Below the pieces are notes generated by a model that searched no databases, had not been told where the DNA came from, and saw only the letters and a program-made list of their open reading frames with translations. Shown here one piece after another: positions 20,640-31,104 of a DNA stretch of 64,000 nucleotides (positions within the stretch are counted from its first letter, which is position 1; every line of letters starts with the position of its first letter). The position numbers and the translations under genes are program-made. The stretch is taken from NCBI GenBank assembly GCA_013176395.1, contig JABMLP010000038.1, forward strand, positions 62,001 through 126,000, read 5' to 3'. This DNA is from Venturia oleaginea (taxonomy: Eukaryota; Ascomycota; Dothideomycetes; Venturiales; Venturiaceae).

Positions 20640-20798
20640 ATGTCAACACCAACGCCTGAATCACAATCAGTCGGGAAGAACTGGGTATCCCGCTTTATCT
20701 CCACTCAAACTGAGCTTCGTACAAAGTGGAATCGCAAATTCCATTCACTGCGTGCAAAATACAAAGATCCTGTTGAACAGTGGCATGCCAGTCCTTGA
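20640..20798 (+). pseudogene. pogo transposase fragment (CENP-B-type helix-turn-helix)
   Basis: A 52-codon plus-strand frame reads VGKNWVSRFISTQTEL..KWNRKFHSLRAKYKDP before stopping. This is the typical VGKNWV..F..R.PEL..K..RK...QRA...DP core of the Tc5/CENP-B DNA-binding domain in pogo transposases. It is the very segment absent from pogo-2. The catalytic region is missing, so it is a remnant. It lies about 75 bp before (AATC)n copy C. Confidence 0.7.
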
Positions 20799-20873
20799 TA
20801 CCTCAGGCAGAGTGCACGTGATAGATGCCAAGGAATGCATTGACATGCATATAGGTGTACTTAACCTCCTTAG

Positions 20874-22480
20874 AAAACAGCACACACAGCGAGAACTCAA
20901 TTTTTGGAATTTACAGAAGTATCATCTAAAGATCATCAAAACACCTCTGCCAGTGGCCGCTCCGGCCTCTAGAGGCCATCGCGCGTCCCTCAGCGTCGAT
21001 GAGATATCTCTAGAGTCGCCGTCGCGGCCACGGCAGAGCAAGCAGACGAATACATGAGCAAGCTACACGAACGATGCGTCCACCAAAGACAACAGCAACC
21101 ATCTAGTCACTATCTCCCGGCTAGTCCATCACCCCAGATGACACTGCAACGCTCCGAGTCGACGAGTCACTGCTAGAACGGCAATACCTTCAACACAACT
21201 CAAACACCAGACGCCCGGTGCGCAACAATCGGCACCACACACCACTGCAACGACTAGACAACCTCTCCCAACGTCTTGGCAAACCGTCCTGCTACAAGCT
21301 GTTGCCCAGAGCCTTGAGCCTCTCCCCAAACTGTTGCGTCCCAGTTATGGCATTGGCAAGAGTAGGTGCGCGACACAGTAAGTAGTAAGGACGCATAGAA
21401 GGAGCCTATTGGCGGCAAATCCCCTCCCTGTAAGCTAGCAGACGTAGCCTTGAGCCTCTCCCCAGACTGTTGCGTCCCAGTTATGGCATTGGCAAGAGTA
21501 GGTGCGCGATATAGCAAGCAGGGAGAGCGACTAGCAGCAGATAGGCTCCGACTATAAGACGACAGGTCTACAACACAATCGGTGCGACACGATACGGCAG
21601 CTGCTAGAGAACCTCATCTACTATCGTCTCCGCAAACCGTCCTGCTGCAAGCTGATGTCCAGAGCCTTGAGCCTCTCCCCAAACTGTTGCGTCCCAGTTA
21701 TGGCATTGGCAAGAGTAGGTGCGCAACACAGTAAGCAGTAAGGACGTATAGAAGGAGCTTATTGGCGGCAAATCCCCTCCCTACAAGCCAGCAGACGTAG
21801 CCTTGAGCCTCTCCCCAGACTGTTGCGTCCCAGTTATGGCATTGGCAAGAGTAGGAGCGCGATATAGCAAGTAGGGAGAGCGACTAGCAGCAGATAGGCT
21901 CCGACTATAAGACGGCAGGTCTATAGCACGATCGGCGCCATACAATACGGCAGCTACCAGACAGCCTCGTCCACGGGCATACCCGGAGTATCACACCCAA
22001 GCAGCGAAATCACGACTACGATGGTTACTAGTGTCTCCAGCATCACACAACCAAATACACCGCCGCATAGGAATCTGGTGCAAGGCAACTTTCACAAGCA
22101 GAAACATACTTAGGGAACCCATTGGCCTTGAGGGATAAGGCGAAACAGATAGACAAAGCTGAGCATTAGAGGGAGACTGTAGGTAGAAGGATAGCGAAAC
22201 ACGAGGCATTGCCTCTTGAGTCTACATAGCACAGATATACTAGCAGAATAACCAGTATCTACAAGAGCCAGCGGGCATTTGGAGATACTGGTTAAGGGAA
22301 AAGAGGGAGGACGGAGGGGACAGCTGGTCTTGTTTCAGTGAACGGGGCGAAGTGGGGCGCGGTGGATTATATAATCTATCACGTGTCGGCTGTCTGATGA
22401 AGTCCTCCTAACCGGACATAGCTGCCTGATTAAGCGGCTGCAACCGAGTAGGATAAAATCAATCAATCAATCAATCAATC
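20874..22480 (+). mobile_element. (AATC)n-tailed non-LTR-like element, copy C
   Basis: 1607 bp, nearly identical to copy A, including the internal duplication. It is flanked by a perfect 13-14-bp target-site duplication 'cttaacctccttag' (ending 20873 and again at 22480-22493). The AATC tail lies directly before the second TSD. This copy defines both element ends. Confidence 0.85.
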
Positions 22481-22493
22481 TTAACCTCCTTAG

Positions 22494-23300
22494 CCATTAC
22501 AGTCAAGTCACTGGGTGACGCTTGTTCTGTTCATCGGCTCCTATCGTTAAGTTCGTGTTGAATCTACTTCCGAATAACTTTGTTTTGCTCGTTCAGCGTA
22601 ACAGGTTATGAGCCTGGGTTTTGCCTAGGTTCTACAGGACTAAACCGATAGAAAGGGAACTACGTCCCTCCCAAGGATAAGAGACGGCGTTGAATGTGAC
22701 AGGGTCAGCATTCAAACAGGGACACCAACTCTCCCAAGGATAAGAGCAGGCGTTTGATCTGACGGGGTCAGGATCGAACAAAGGAACAACAACCCTCCTA
22801 AGGACAAGAGGTGTACAAGTGCTTCGACAAGAGTCAGGAAACGAAGACTAAAGGATATGTCTTCAGAGCACAAATTCAGGCATCCACTGCCAACACTGAG
22901 TTGCGAGAACTCAAGGATGTGGTTCCAAAGAGCAAGGAATTACTTGACTGGTGAAGGGACCTGGTGGGTCATTTCCCAGGCCACCAAGTACATCACATAC
23001 AAACTTCCAGATTATCGCTATCTGGTACAGACAAGAGCACCAAAACCACCAGGTGCTGAGGTACGCGGTCTCTAATATGAGACGACATTGTGGTGAGCAA
23101 TCGTCGCGTGAATTAAGGGCTGTATCCACCACAAAAGATCACCAGCCGAAGGACACCAAAACCAGCTCAACCAAGTGGCATACTCCATAAGACGCAATCC
23201 TTCACTCCTCAGCCAAAGAATAGGAAAGCGCAAATATCTGTTGGACATGAACCTCTCCGTCGTTGCCTCTCCACCATTGCCACCCAGCTCAACCAAAGGA
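22494..23300 (+). pseudogene. Decayed copia 5' end: LTR edge, PBS, leader repeats, gag remnant
   Basis: At 22604-22617 is GGTTATGAGCCTGG, the same initiator-tRNA-type primer-binding site as in Copia-1, directly after a putative LTR end ..GCGTAACA (22603). Three imperfect ~65-bp repeats follow ('ctcccaaggataagag', 22668-22812). Then comes a gag-like frame at 22857-23075 (PLPTLSCEN..WFQRARNYLTGEGTWWVI) resembling the start of copia Gag. It decays after about 23075. The LTR start is not defined. Confidence 0.45.
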
Positions 23301-26300
23301 CACCGTGAGATGGAAGATAGTTACCTCTCTACCGTTTTTTACAGGATCTCGAACACCAACGCTACGAAGATGAAACCACTTCAATCATCACAGACCTTCC
23401 CTGCGACGATGGTTCCGCTCAGCGTAGCTAGACTATTCTCTGCATAACGAGTAGCCGTAAATTCACCTATCAACTTTGCGCATACATTGCCAAGACTGAC
23501 AGGTCACTTCTACTGCATGATCTCCATGACTGACGGTCTTCTCGATCCTTACGATTCACACACGGTCCCTTTCACGCTGTTCACACAAACGGTTCACACA
23601 CACAATACATGGCAGGTTCGGGTTCGGAAGCCTGGACAATAGTTAGGCAGATTCCTTCCCTCTCAGTTTTGAAATTCTCCTCGATGATAAACCAACACTT
23701 CTTTAGTGACTGCAGCCCGTCATCAGAATAAAGGCTTGGTCACTTTTCATTACGACTCACCACCAACACCTCCAGCGGGTGAGAACCATCGACCCACTAG
23801 CAAAGACGACACACTGCGATGTTCCTCTCCACCGAAACCTCCCTCTCCAAAGTTTTTTCTCAACGTGCTTCCATACCTGGATAGCTTCTCCTCTCTGAAG
23901 AAAAAGGCCTCAAGTCTCTCGCACCTACTCGACTCCACCGCTTCCAGCATGCTACCATTCGCAAGCTAGTCGCTGTCTTCATACTCCGTGCGTCTATCCC
24001 AATCACAACGTTGCGATAGCTGTAAGGTATCGTGTCATTCGGGCAGTGAATCCACACCTCTCTCTCTCGTCAACAATAGAACCCAGCAGTGACAGCATCC
24101 TCACCATAAGCGCTATCAAGAATTTCAACGACTTCCATCATACTCCCGCCATCGCTCCCGAAAGCCACCATACATGCGCAGCACCGAGTCCTCTCCACCG
24201 AGTCAGTATTATCACCACAAATCTACACCACCCAGCTCAGCCGAATATCGAGGAAGCTCCTTCAACCATTTCGAACACCGATTCCTCTTCACCGATTCCT
24301 CTCTACCAGCAGAAATCCATTTTCATCCACCTCGAGACTTCAGACACAACAAAGTCCAGCCCGAGGTAGCTCCAGGTCTGTGGCTGCGCTATCAGCATCA
24401 CGGACTTTAATTCGTCTGCTGCGCAATGATTGCTGTAATTGGATAAATTGCAGGAAACCGACTTCCAGGATGCAATGATCGATACCTTCCAGACTAGACG
24501 TTCTTATTTATTGTCCCAGCATCTCACCTCTACTAGCAATAGCAGCAGGTACATACCCCTCCACCGTATCCTCCCCAGCCCGGATCGCACATCGTCCTTT
24601 AATCGCTCTCAAGTACCATCAGCGGCGGCTTCATCGGTAGAGTCATTGTAGACTTCACCCGCCAACAAATACGACATCTCCTCTTTGAAGAAGAAAGCCA
24701 CAGGGCGCCGATACATCGAAGAACCCCTCCTCTCCTTACCGGCACCTCCTCACCGACACCTCCTCACCAAAACCGCCTCACCGAAACCTCATTACCGAAA
24801 CCTCCTTGCCGAAACCAAAAAGTACATTGCAGGCTACTCAACCAAAGAATACCGTGATGGAAGACACCGCCCTCACTCCCGAAGCCATTCTTCGAGGCTG
24901 CCTGTTCTTCCTTGCTCTCAAATACCAACATCTAGCAGCAATGGCAGCATTGTCACCCCCGCGGTCGAATCATGCACCCTACAAGGTCCTCCTCTCCACC
25001 GAATCCTCTCCACCGAATCCTCTCCACCAGACAACGAGGGCGCACGCATATCTCCTCTTGCGACTCCAGCTTTGGTGAGTACCCACCACCGTCACTCCTA
25101 CAACACCAGATTGGAAGGAAGTCACCCGAATCATTGGTGCCGATTATCCCACCACTGCATCACTCCGCACACCAAAAGATGCGCCCGAAGCCTTTCGCAT
25201 GTACTTCAACTGGTATCTATCAGAAGGTTTTTTTCCAAGCCTTTCGCATGTCGTTTTGACGTCTCGAACCCAGCTCACCTCGTCACTGAATATGGAACTA
25301 ATCTGAAGCAGACTCCCGCACCAGACAACGAGGGTGTCGTGCTCCTTCGTCACGTACGCGTCTACATAATTCGACTCGCTTTGTTATCTCCCGCTCGGCC
25401 TCGCGGTCAAAACAATGAACAAATTGGTGGAGAAGGCTGCGTACTAGCAAGTCCAGTTTCTTTCCGCCACCGAGTTTCATATTCAATGACGAGATAATTG
25501 TTTGGGTTGCGAACCTGGATATCAATCTTCATTACACACAAAACCGTCACACCAATGAAGTGGGAGTCCTTCACACCAGCAATAGTTCTGCACGATGCAC
25601 AATCATTTTGCCCCAGCCTGTTATCTGTCACGGCGCCGATTACTGCACCATCCGCTACGGAATCATTACAGACGGGATAACCACCACAGCTTTTCACACC
25701 AGCCACGGAATTGACGATACTGTAATGTAAGCACAGTCACTGTCGTATCCTTGGCACTGACGGGGGCGGTGCAATCTCTGCATCTCAAGGATACCTCAAT
25801 GTTCGAAGAAAAACAATGAACAATCAAGAACACAAGAGACTTATCCATATATGTTTAATTTATTATCATTTCATTATCGTTACATTATCATTTCATTACT
25901 ATTTCATACACGTGTACAAAGCCGAATCAACAGTCACTAGTTCTACACAATGCCCACCACCTCACTTTTCATTGCGATTCCAGGAGGCTGCCGAACAAAT
26001 ACCTTCAGCGGCGTGTTACAACTCCTCTCCACCAAAGGACAAGAGCCATAACTTCAACCAAAGGACTCGCACACAGCTACCCGGCCAGGCGCGGAAGATT
26101 AGTCAAAAATTTGCATCACCTCCACCAGCAATGGCAGCATTATCCGACAAAAAGAAAGCCACAATCCTGTCACGCGCTTTCTGGCCGACAAACATTCCAG
26201 GAGACCGCCACCAGTGAAAGTGAAAAATCCTCACCGAAACCTCGTAAGCACGGATGAAGGCGCTGGAGAACTTACGGAAGGAATTCCTCTACCGCCGAAC

Positions 26301-27300
26301 TGATCCATCGCACCAGACTTCGATCTTCGAGAGCTTCCTCCACCGTAAGCAACTACAACCGGAACTTAGCCATCATAGACAACTTCGAACCGCATCGCAC
26401 ATAGCTACCTGGCCTGGTTCAGCTATAACAACAGTATCCTCGCTCCCGAAAGCTGTCATACCACAACCGCGACTTCGTTATCACAGACTACTTCGAACCG
26501 CATCGCACATAGTTATCCGGATTGGTTTAACTATGAGTACCCAACAGCAGTTAACCCGGCAATCGCCAGCAATTCAAGAAGTCACCAAGTAGTGACCCAG
26601 CGCAACAGAAGGAAACCGTGATGGAAGATAAGTACTCACGACCCGATCTCTCGTCGTGCGCCTCCAGCAGCAACTCAGACATAATAACGGATGACCAACC
26701 GCACCACCGCAACTACGGACTTAGCACGGCCCAGTTTTGGCAACAACCACAACTGCACACTTCGAGATTGGTTTAGCTATGAATACCCAACAGCATTCGG
26801 TCCGGCAGCTCAGTTACCATCTTTCGAGGCTTACCACAACCGGCAGTCGCCAATAATCAAGGCGTCGCCAAGTACCTCTTCACCACCGAATCATATACCC
26901 AGTGCACCGCATTACTCGAATCTACCTGGTTTCATCTCAGTTACCTCTACCAGCAATGGCAGCATTGTTACCCCAGGCGCAATACAGGCCACAGCCGAAC
27001 TCTTACCCAGCACCTCCACCGCACCGGATATTACTGCACCACATAATGAGATCGTCTCCACAAAGAATAAAGCAGAGTTCTACACAATGCCGTGAAAGGA
27101 ACCGAAGCACACGAGGACACCGCCAGAAAGCACCAAATTGACGCATGAATGGAAGCGAAACTGGAATCACCAAAGGCCAAATTGTTTGGAGGTAGTCCCT
27201 CGAACACTTGGCCTACTCTACCCTTTGAACCCATCGCACTAATACGACATCTCCTCTTTGAAGAAGAAGTCGGATAATCCGTCTCTCAACCACAACTTGA
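23301..27300. repeat. Degenerate C/A-rich tract of dispersed imperfect repeats
   Basis: About 4 kb with strong C and A excess on the plus strand and no convincing gene. Imperfect repeats recur: 'cagcaatggcagcattg' (near 24939, 26130, 26954), 'cgacatctcctctttgaagaagaa' (about 24672 and 27245), 'accgtgatggaagat' (24849, 26610), 'atcgcacatag' with a following W-F-S-Y coding pattern (26393, 26503), 'accagacaacgaggg' (25026, 25320) and a 'caccgaaacctc' array (24735-24815). The many overlapping open frames here are low-complexity and not called as genes. It may be a decayed repetitive gene or element array. Confidence 0.55.
25741..25932 (+). repeat. Solo LTR of Copia-2 family
   Basis: A 192-bp sequence homologous to the Copia-2 LTR (41125-41293), from TGTCGTATCC to CGAATCAACA. 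It has an extra ~22 bp in its AT-rich centre. It is flanked by the TSD GTCAC (25736-25740 and 25933-25937), so it is a solo LTR left by intra-element recombination. Confidence 0.85.
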
Positions 27301-27309
27301 GAGAAGACA

Positions 27310-28979
27310 GTGTACACATTTGAGAACACGGTTGTCAATCATTCTCATTGCGACAGCCATCGAGTCCTCTCCACCAATAGAAATCCATTTTCATCAGGAA
27401 TCACGTATCGTCTAGATACTCGCAACGCCCAACACAAGCTCACTGCGACAGAAGAGCAAACGCTTGTCCGATATATTCTCGACCTCAATTCGCGAGGATT
27501 CGCGCCCCGGCTGTGTGAGGTAGCAGATATGGCGGAGAAACTACTAGGTATACGCGGTGGAGAGCCAGTAAGATACTACAGGAAGACCTCGAGATTATCG
27601 GCGCGTGGTTCAAGCTCGTTGCAGATACTAAAGCCAAGTACGGCGTCCATAACGAGCATACGCACAACTTTGACGAGATTGGCTTCCAGATGGGGGTTAT
27701 TGGGTCAATGAAGGTCGTCACAGCTTCTGAAAGACGTAAACGGCCTAATTTGATCCAGCCAGGCGATCACGAGTGGGTTACAGTTATCCAGAGCATCTGC
27801 GCCGCCGGGTATGCGACCCCGCCCTTCATTATCTACAAAGGACGCGTTCACACCTCTGCGTGGTATGAGGAGGCAGATATACCACGGAATTGGAAGCTCT
27901 CGGTCTCTGAGAACGGCTGGACAAACAACGCGCTTGGTCTTAAGTGGTTGAAGCATTTTGACGCGCATACAAAGGCGCGTCAAGTAGGGGGGTATAGGCT
28001 GCTCATCTTGGACGGCCATGAGAGCCATCTCAACCAGGGTTTCAAGGACTACTGCCTCGAACACAAGATCCTAACGCTCTGAATGCCACCTCATTCATTG
28101 AATATCCTCCAGCCGCTTGATGTGGTCTGCTTCTCGCCGTTGAAGTGCAAGTACTCTCAACGAGTTCGAGACTTGGCACGCCGACGCGTCTGCCATATCA
28201 ACAAAGAAGGCTTCCTCCTGGCCTTCAAAGACGCGTTTTTCGACGTGTTTACAGAAGAGAACTGTCGAAAGGCTTTTGAGATGGTAGAGCTAGTCCCTAT
28301 CGACGCGGAGGTGGTATTGGATCGCCTTGAAGTACGGCTACGTACCCCACCAGCACCCCCACCGCAGGAGACGCCGTGGCAGTCAAAAACTCCAAGCAAT
28401 ACTCATGAATTTGGATCCCAATCCAAGCTCGTAAGCGAGTCTTTTTCTCGGCCACCAGTTACTGCGCAGGCAGGCTTTTCACAGCTTGTTAAAGGCGCTG
28501 AATCGATGCTGCACCAGAACGCCCTACTTGTTGCACGAAACCACGAGCTTGAAGAGCAATTGGCAGTAATGACGAAGCGAAAATCGCGCAAATGGAGGTG
28601 GATCCAGCAAGGTGGTACTACGGAGTATGGGACTGCAGCAGCGCGGGTAGCTGCTGAGGCGTCTGTTGCGCCTCAGGGATCAAAGAAGGCTCGTGGTAGT
28701 GGTGATCAAGAAAAAGCCCGACCAACTGTAAGGCGCTGTGGGAACTGTGGCGGGACCGGGCATAACGCGCGAACGTGCAAAAAAGATACTGAGATATCTT
28801 CTGAATTAGATGCGAGCACAACGTACGTAGGCTCCTTATTTGATAGTGATGAAATTGAGGATGCGAAATATAAGTTCGTTGTGCCAAGCCTTTTTGACCA
28901 GCTCGGTGGTTTGACCAGCTCGCTGGTGGAACACGTTAGTTATAAGAGAATAGATACTCCGGTAGCGGAAGCCATGTAG
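27310..28979 (+). pseudogene. pogo/Fot-type DDE transposase (pogo-2) with C-terminal zinc knuckle
   Basis: N-terminal part HKLTATEEQTLVRYILDLNSRGFAPR (CENP-B-type domain start) to about 27570. The VGKNWV helix-turn-helix is deleted. The reading continues in another frame into FDEIGFQMGVI (first catalytic Asp), then LLILDGHESH (second Asp), an in-frame TGA at 28080 where pogo-1 has TGC, then ILQPLDVVCFSPLK (third Asp). The C-terminus has a long coiled segment and a CCHC knuckle (CGNCGGTGHNARTC), ending at 28979. Broken by deletion, frameshift and nonsense, it is otherwise ~85-90% like pogo-1. Confidence 0.8.
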
Positions 28980-29219
28980 TAGCGCAGTTGGCCCGCCAAA
29001 ACTCGCACGAAGGAACATCTGATTTATGAGATATTTGTAAACGCTGAAACCTTCTTCATTCATGTCATTTTACACCCCCAATAATATCGATGACACTAAT
29101 TTGGCTTACCATTACAAGATCATCGTCAACGACTCACGTGGTATATACTACCAGCTTGTAACAGGAGCATAAGGCTTTCCAGCTGGTTTCTGGGCCTCAG
29201 AACGGTAAAATAAAAGTCT
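28980..29219. other. Gap between pogo-2 and the next gene
   Basis: No ORF or repeat recognised. It probably contains the pogo-2 3' end and the promoter of the gene at 29220. Confidence 0.4.
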
Positions 29220-29854
29220 TTGCAGTGTCCACTTCTGAGTCTAACCTTATACAGTTCCTCGGTCTCACAATTACCAACCGCCAGCAAGTCACATACGTCT
29301 AATTCAAGCTATCTCCGCTACTTTCCAAGCGTTGCAACTCCAAACAAAAAGCGTCTGTATATTGCCCTATACCCCAGCGGAGTTGTTGACAATGATGAAA
29401 GGAGGTTTTTGAATAGTCTCTCCATTAGCTGGTATAAGCTGATGCTCCCAGATATCATTGGGGATTCCTAATTGGACCCAAAGCGGAGAAGAGCGCAGAT
29501 GCCCCCGGTATTCGTTATCACGTGAAGAATCACTCGATTAACGGATGGACGTACGAAGAGAACATCGTCAGCGATATCAGAGCAACGTACAACCTACCCG
29601 CCCGTATTGTTGTTGCAAAGGTGGAGAACGAACAACGTCTAATTGAGCTTATTCGCAATATTCCCGTCGTCGATGGGGACCCAAACTGGAGATGTCGTAC
29701 ATGGGTTGTGCAGGCTCTAGCAGAGATTGCGGACAACGGTAGCTGCGTGGGCTTTTCTGAGCTCGATTGGGGAACTCTTGAGAAGTTTGCAAGGCAATAT
29801 GTTGCACAGAAAACTGCTGCAGGGAGAGGTACGCGAAGGCAGAGGATTTATTGA
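29220..29854 (+). CDS. Conserved fungal protein of unknown function (DUF6914-like)
   Basis: Two exons, 29220-29404 and 29452-29854, with a 47-nt GT..AG intron; the CDS is 588 nt (195 aa). The join restores the motif VDNDERRYHWGFLIGPK, followed by GIRYHVKN, GWTYEE, ARIVVAKVENEQRLIELI, DPNWRCRTWVVQALAEI and ARQYVAQKTAAGR. This string of motifs belongs to a family common in filamentous ascomycetes that I believe is DUF6914; the function is unknown. The start is the first ATG in frame; the N-terminal ~35 residues are low-complexity and uncertain. It appears intact. Confidence 0.75.
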
Positions 29855-29942
29855 AACCTAAACCGACTTATGATTTGATCGAAGGGAAGGAGAGCGTGCC
29901 TTAAGGTGAGAATAGTCGCCTCGATTGGGAGCGCAACATAAT

Positions 29943-30824
29943 TCAACACTCACCCCACCATTGGTTGCGAGTTCTTTCCATATTTAGTTCTTCCAGATAA
30001 GGGTGAAGTAGGGAATGGAGAATGCCCTGCCATTCAGTTCTAGTCCTGTTTCCAAACCATGCAGTTGTGAATTCCCAATAGGGAGGATACCACCCCGATG
30101 ACTCCCAATCAATAATTCCAACTATCTTGTCCCCAGAAACTAAGATGTTGAATGGGTTTAGATCGCAATGTGTGAAAACTGGGGGTGGCCATTGACCTTC
30201 CTGTTTCGCAATCATGGTTTTGATGTCGTTGGCGTCCTGGCTGCCGACGTGGTCGCCTATCTGTGTTGCTTGAAGATTGTATCTCAGCCATCGATGAAAC
30301 CCTTGAATTGTTGTGAACGGCCCAAAGCGTGGGGTCCCATGCGGGAGACGGAAGTCGTACAAAGAGCTACCAATACAACTTTGAACTCCCGTGCCAGGCG
30401 GCGGTTCCAAAGCCCGAAGCTCCTGGACCATGTCTTTTAGTTGCGAGAAAACTTTCCCAAGGGACTCAGCAGAGAGTTTCTTCCAGGCACTTGCTAATTC
30501 TTCGCCTTGGATCCGTTCCATGACAAGGTAAGCTCGTTTTTTGTGGAGAAAGGAGCAGTAAACTTTAGGAACAGGTATCGAGGTGTGTTCTGCGATATAC
30601 TTCATTGTTACGGCTTCCGTTAGGTGTACCGAATATCCTGTTTTGATGATTCTGTATTTCGAAATTGGTACACAAGCGCCATCCCGGTGAAAGAATCTGG
30701 CCGTGGTGTGAAGTGCTAAACGAGCCAAAAAACGTCGGGTATATGTGTTGTTGATCGCGAGGTCTTTGCTTCCTTTGTGCTGGATTTCGTAATTGTTCGC
30801 AAGATTGAAGTAAGGATCTGCCAT
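29943..30824 (-). CDS. APH/phosphotransferase-family kinase-like protein
   Basis: Single-exon minus-strand gene of 293 aa. Start chosen at 30824 (MADPYFNLANNYEIQHKG); an in-frame ATG at 30950 would add 42 residues with no similarity. It has the kinase-like fold of aminoglycoside phosphotransferase-related proteins: EAVTMKYIAEHTSIPVPKVY, YLVMERIQGEEL (hinge), FTHCDLNPFNILV (catalytic HxDxxxxN) and IIDWESSGWYPPYWE (DxE metal-binding region). Fungi have large expanded families of these; the substrate is unknown. All key catalytic residues are present. It is convergent with the gene at 29220-29854, 88 bp away. Confidence 0.85.
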   Translation of the reverse strand: MADPYFNLANNYEIQHKGSKDLAINNTYTRRFLARLALHTTARFFHRDGACVPISKYRIIKTGYSVHLTEAVTMKYIAEHTSIPVPKVYCSFLHKKRAYLVMERIQGEELASAWKKLSAESLGKVFSQLKDMVQELRALEPPPGTGVQSCIGSSLYDFRLPHGTPRFGPFTTIQGFHRWLRYNLQATQIGDHVGSQDANDIKTMIAKQEGQWPPPVFTHCDLNPFNILVSGDKIVGIIDWESSGWYPPYWEFTTAWFGNRTRTEWQGILHSLLHPYLEELNMERTRNQWWGEC

Positions 30825-31104
30825 CGCAAGAGCGATAAGAAAGAAACAATCGGTAGTGAGAAAAGGGCGACTTGGAATGCGAGGTGTAAAAATTGTTCTA
30901 GTGTCGTTGTTGCAACGGATGACATGGCCGTAGCTGGTGTGAAAGAGCACTGCACAGGACCAGCAGGCTCACGCAAAAGGGAGGACCGCGGAGGCTCGAG
31001 AACGGGCGGGACGATACGGTCTATCGTACGCTGCTGATAGCTCGTGGTAGGCAGATTCATGCGGTGCTTGAGAGTTGAGTGACGAAGATGAAAGGTTGAG
31101 ATTA
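30825..31104. other. Upstream region of the APH-like gene
   Basis: Promoter region of the APH-like gene, ending at the TA target of the Tc1 element. No other feature recognised. Confidence 0.4.

Noticed and set aside
24685..25497. 270-codon plus-strand frame as a host gene
   Set aside because: His/Pro/Ser-rich low-complexity translation, overlapping frames equally open, and the sequence is made of degenerate repeats.
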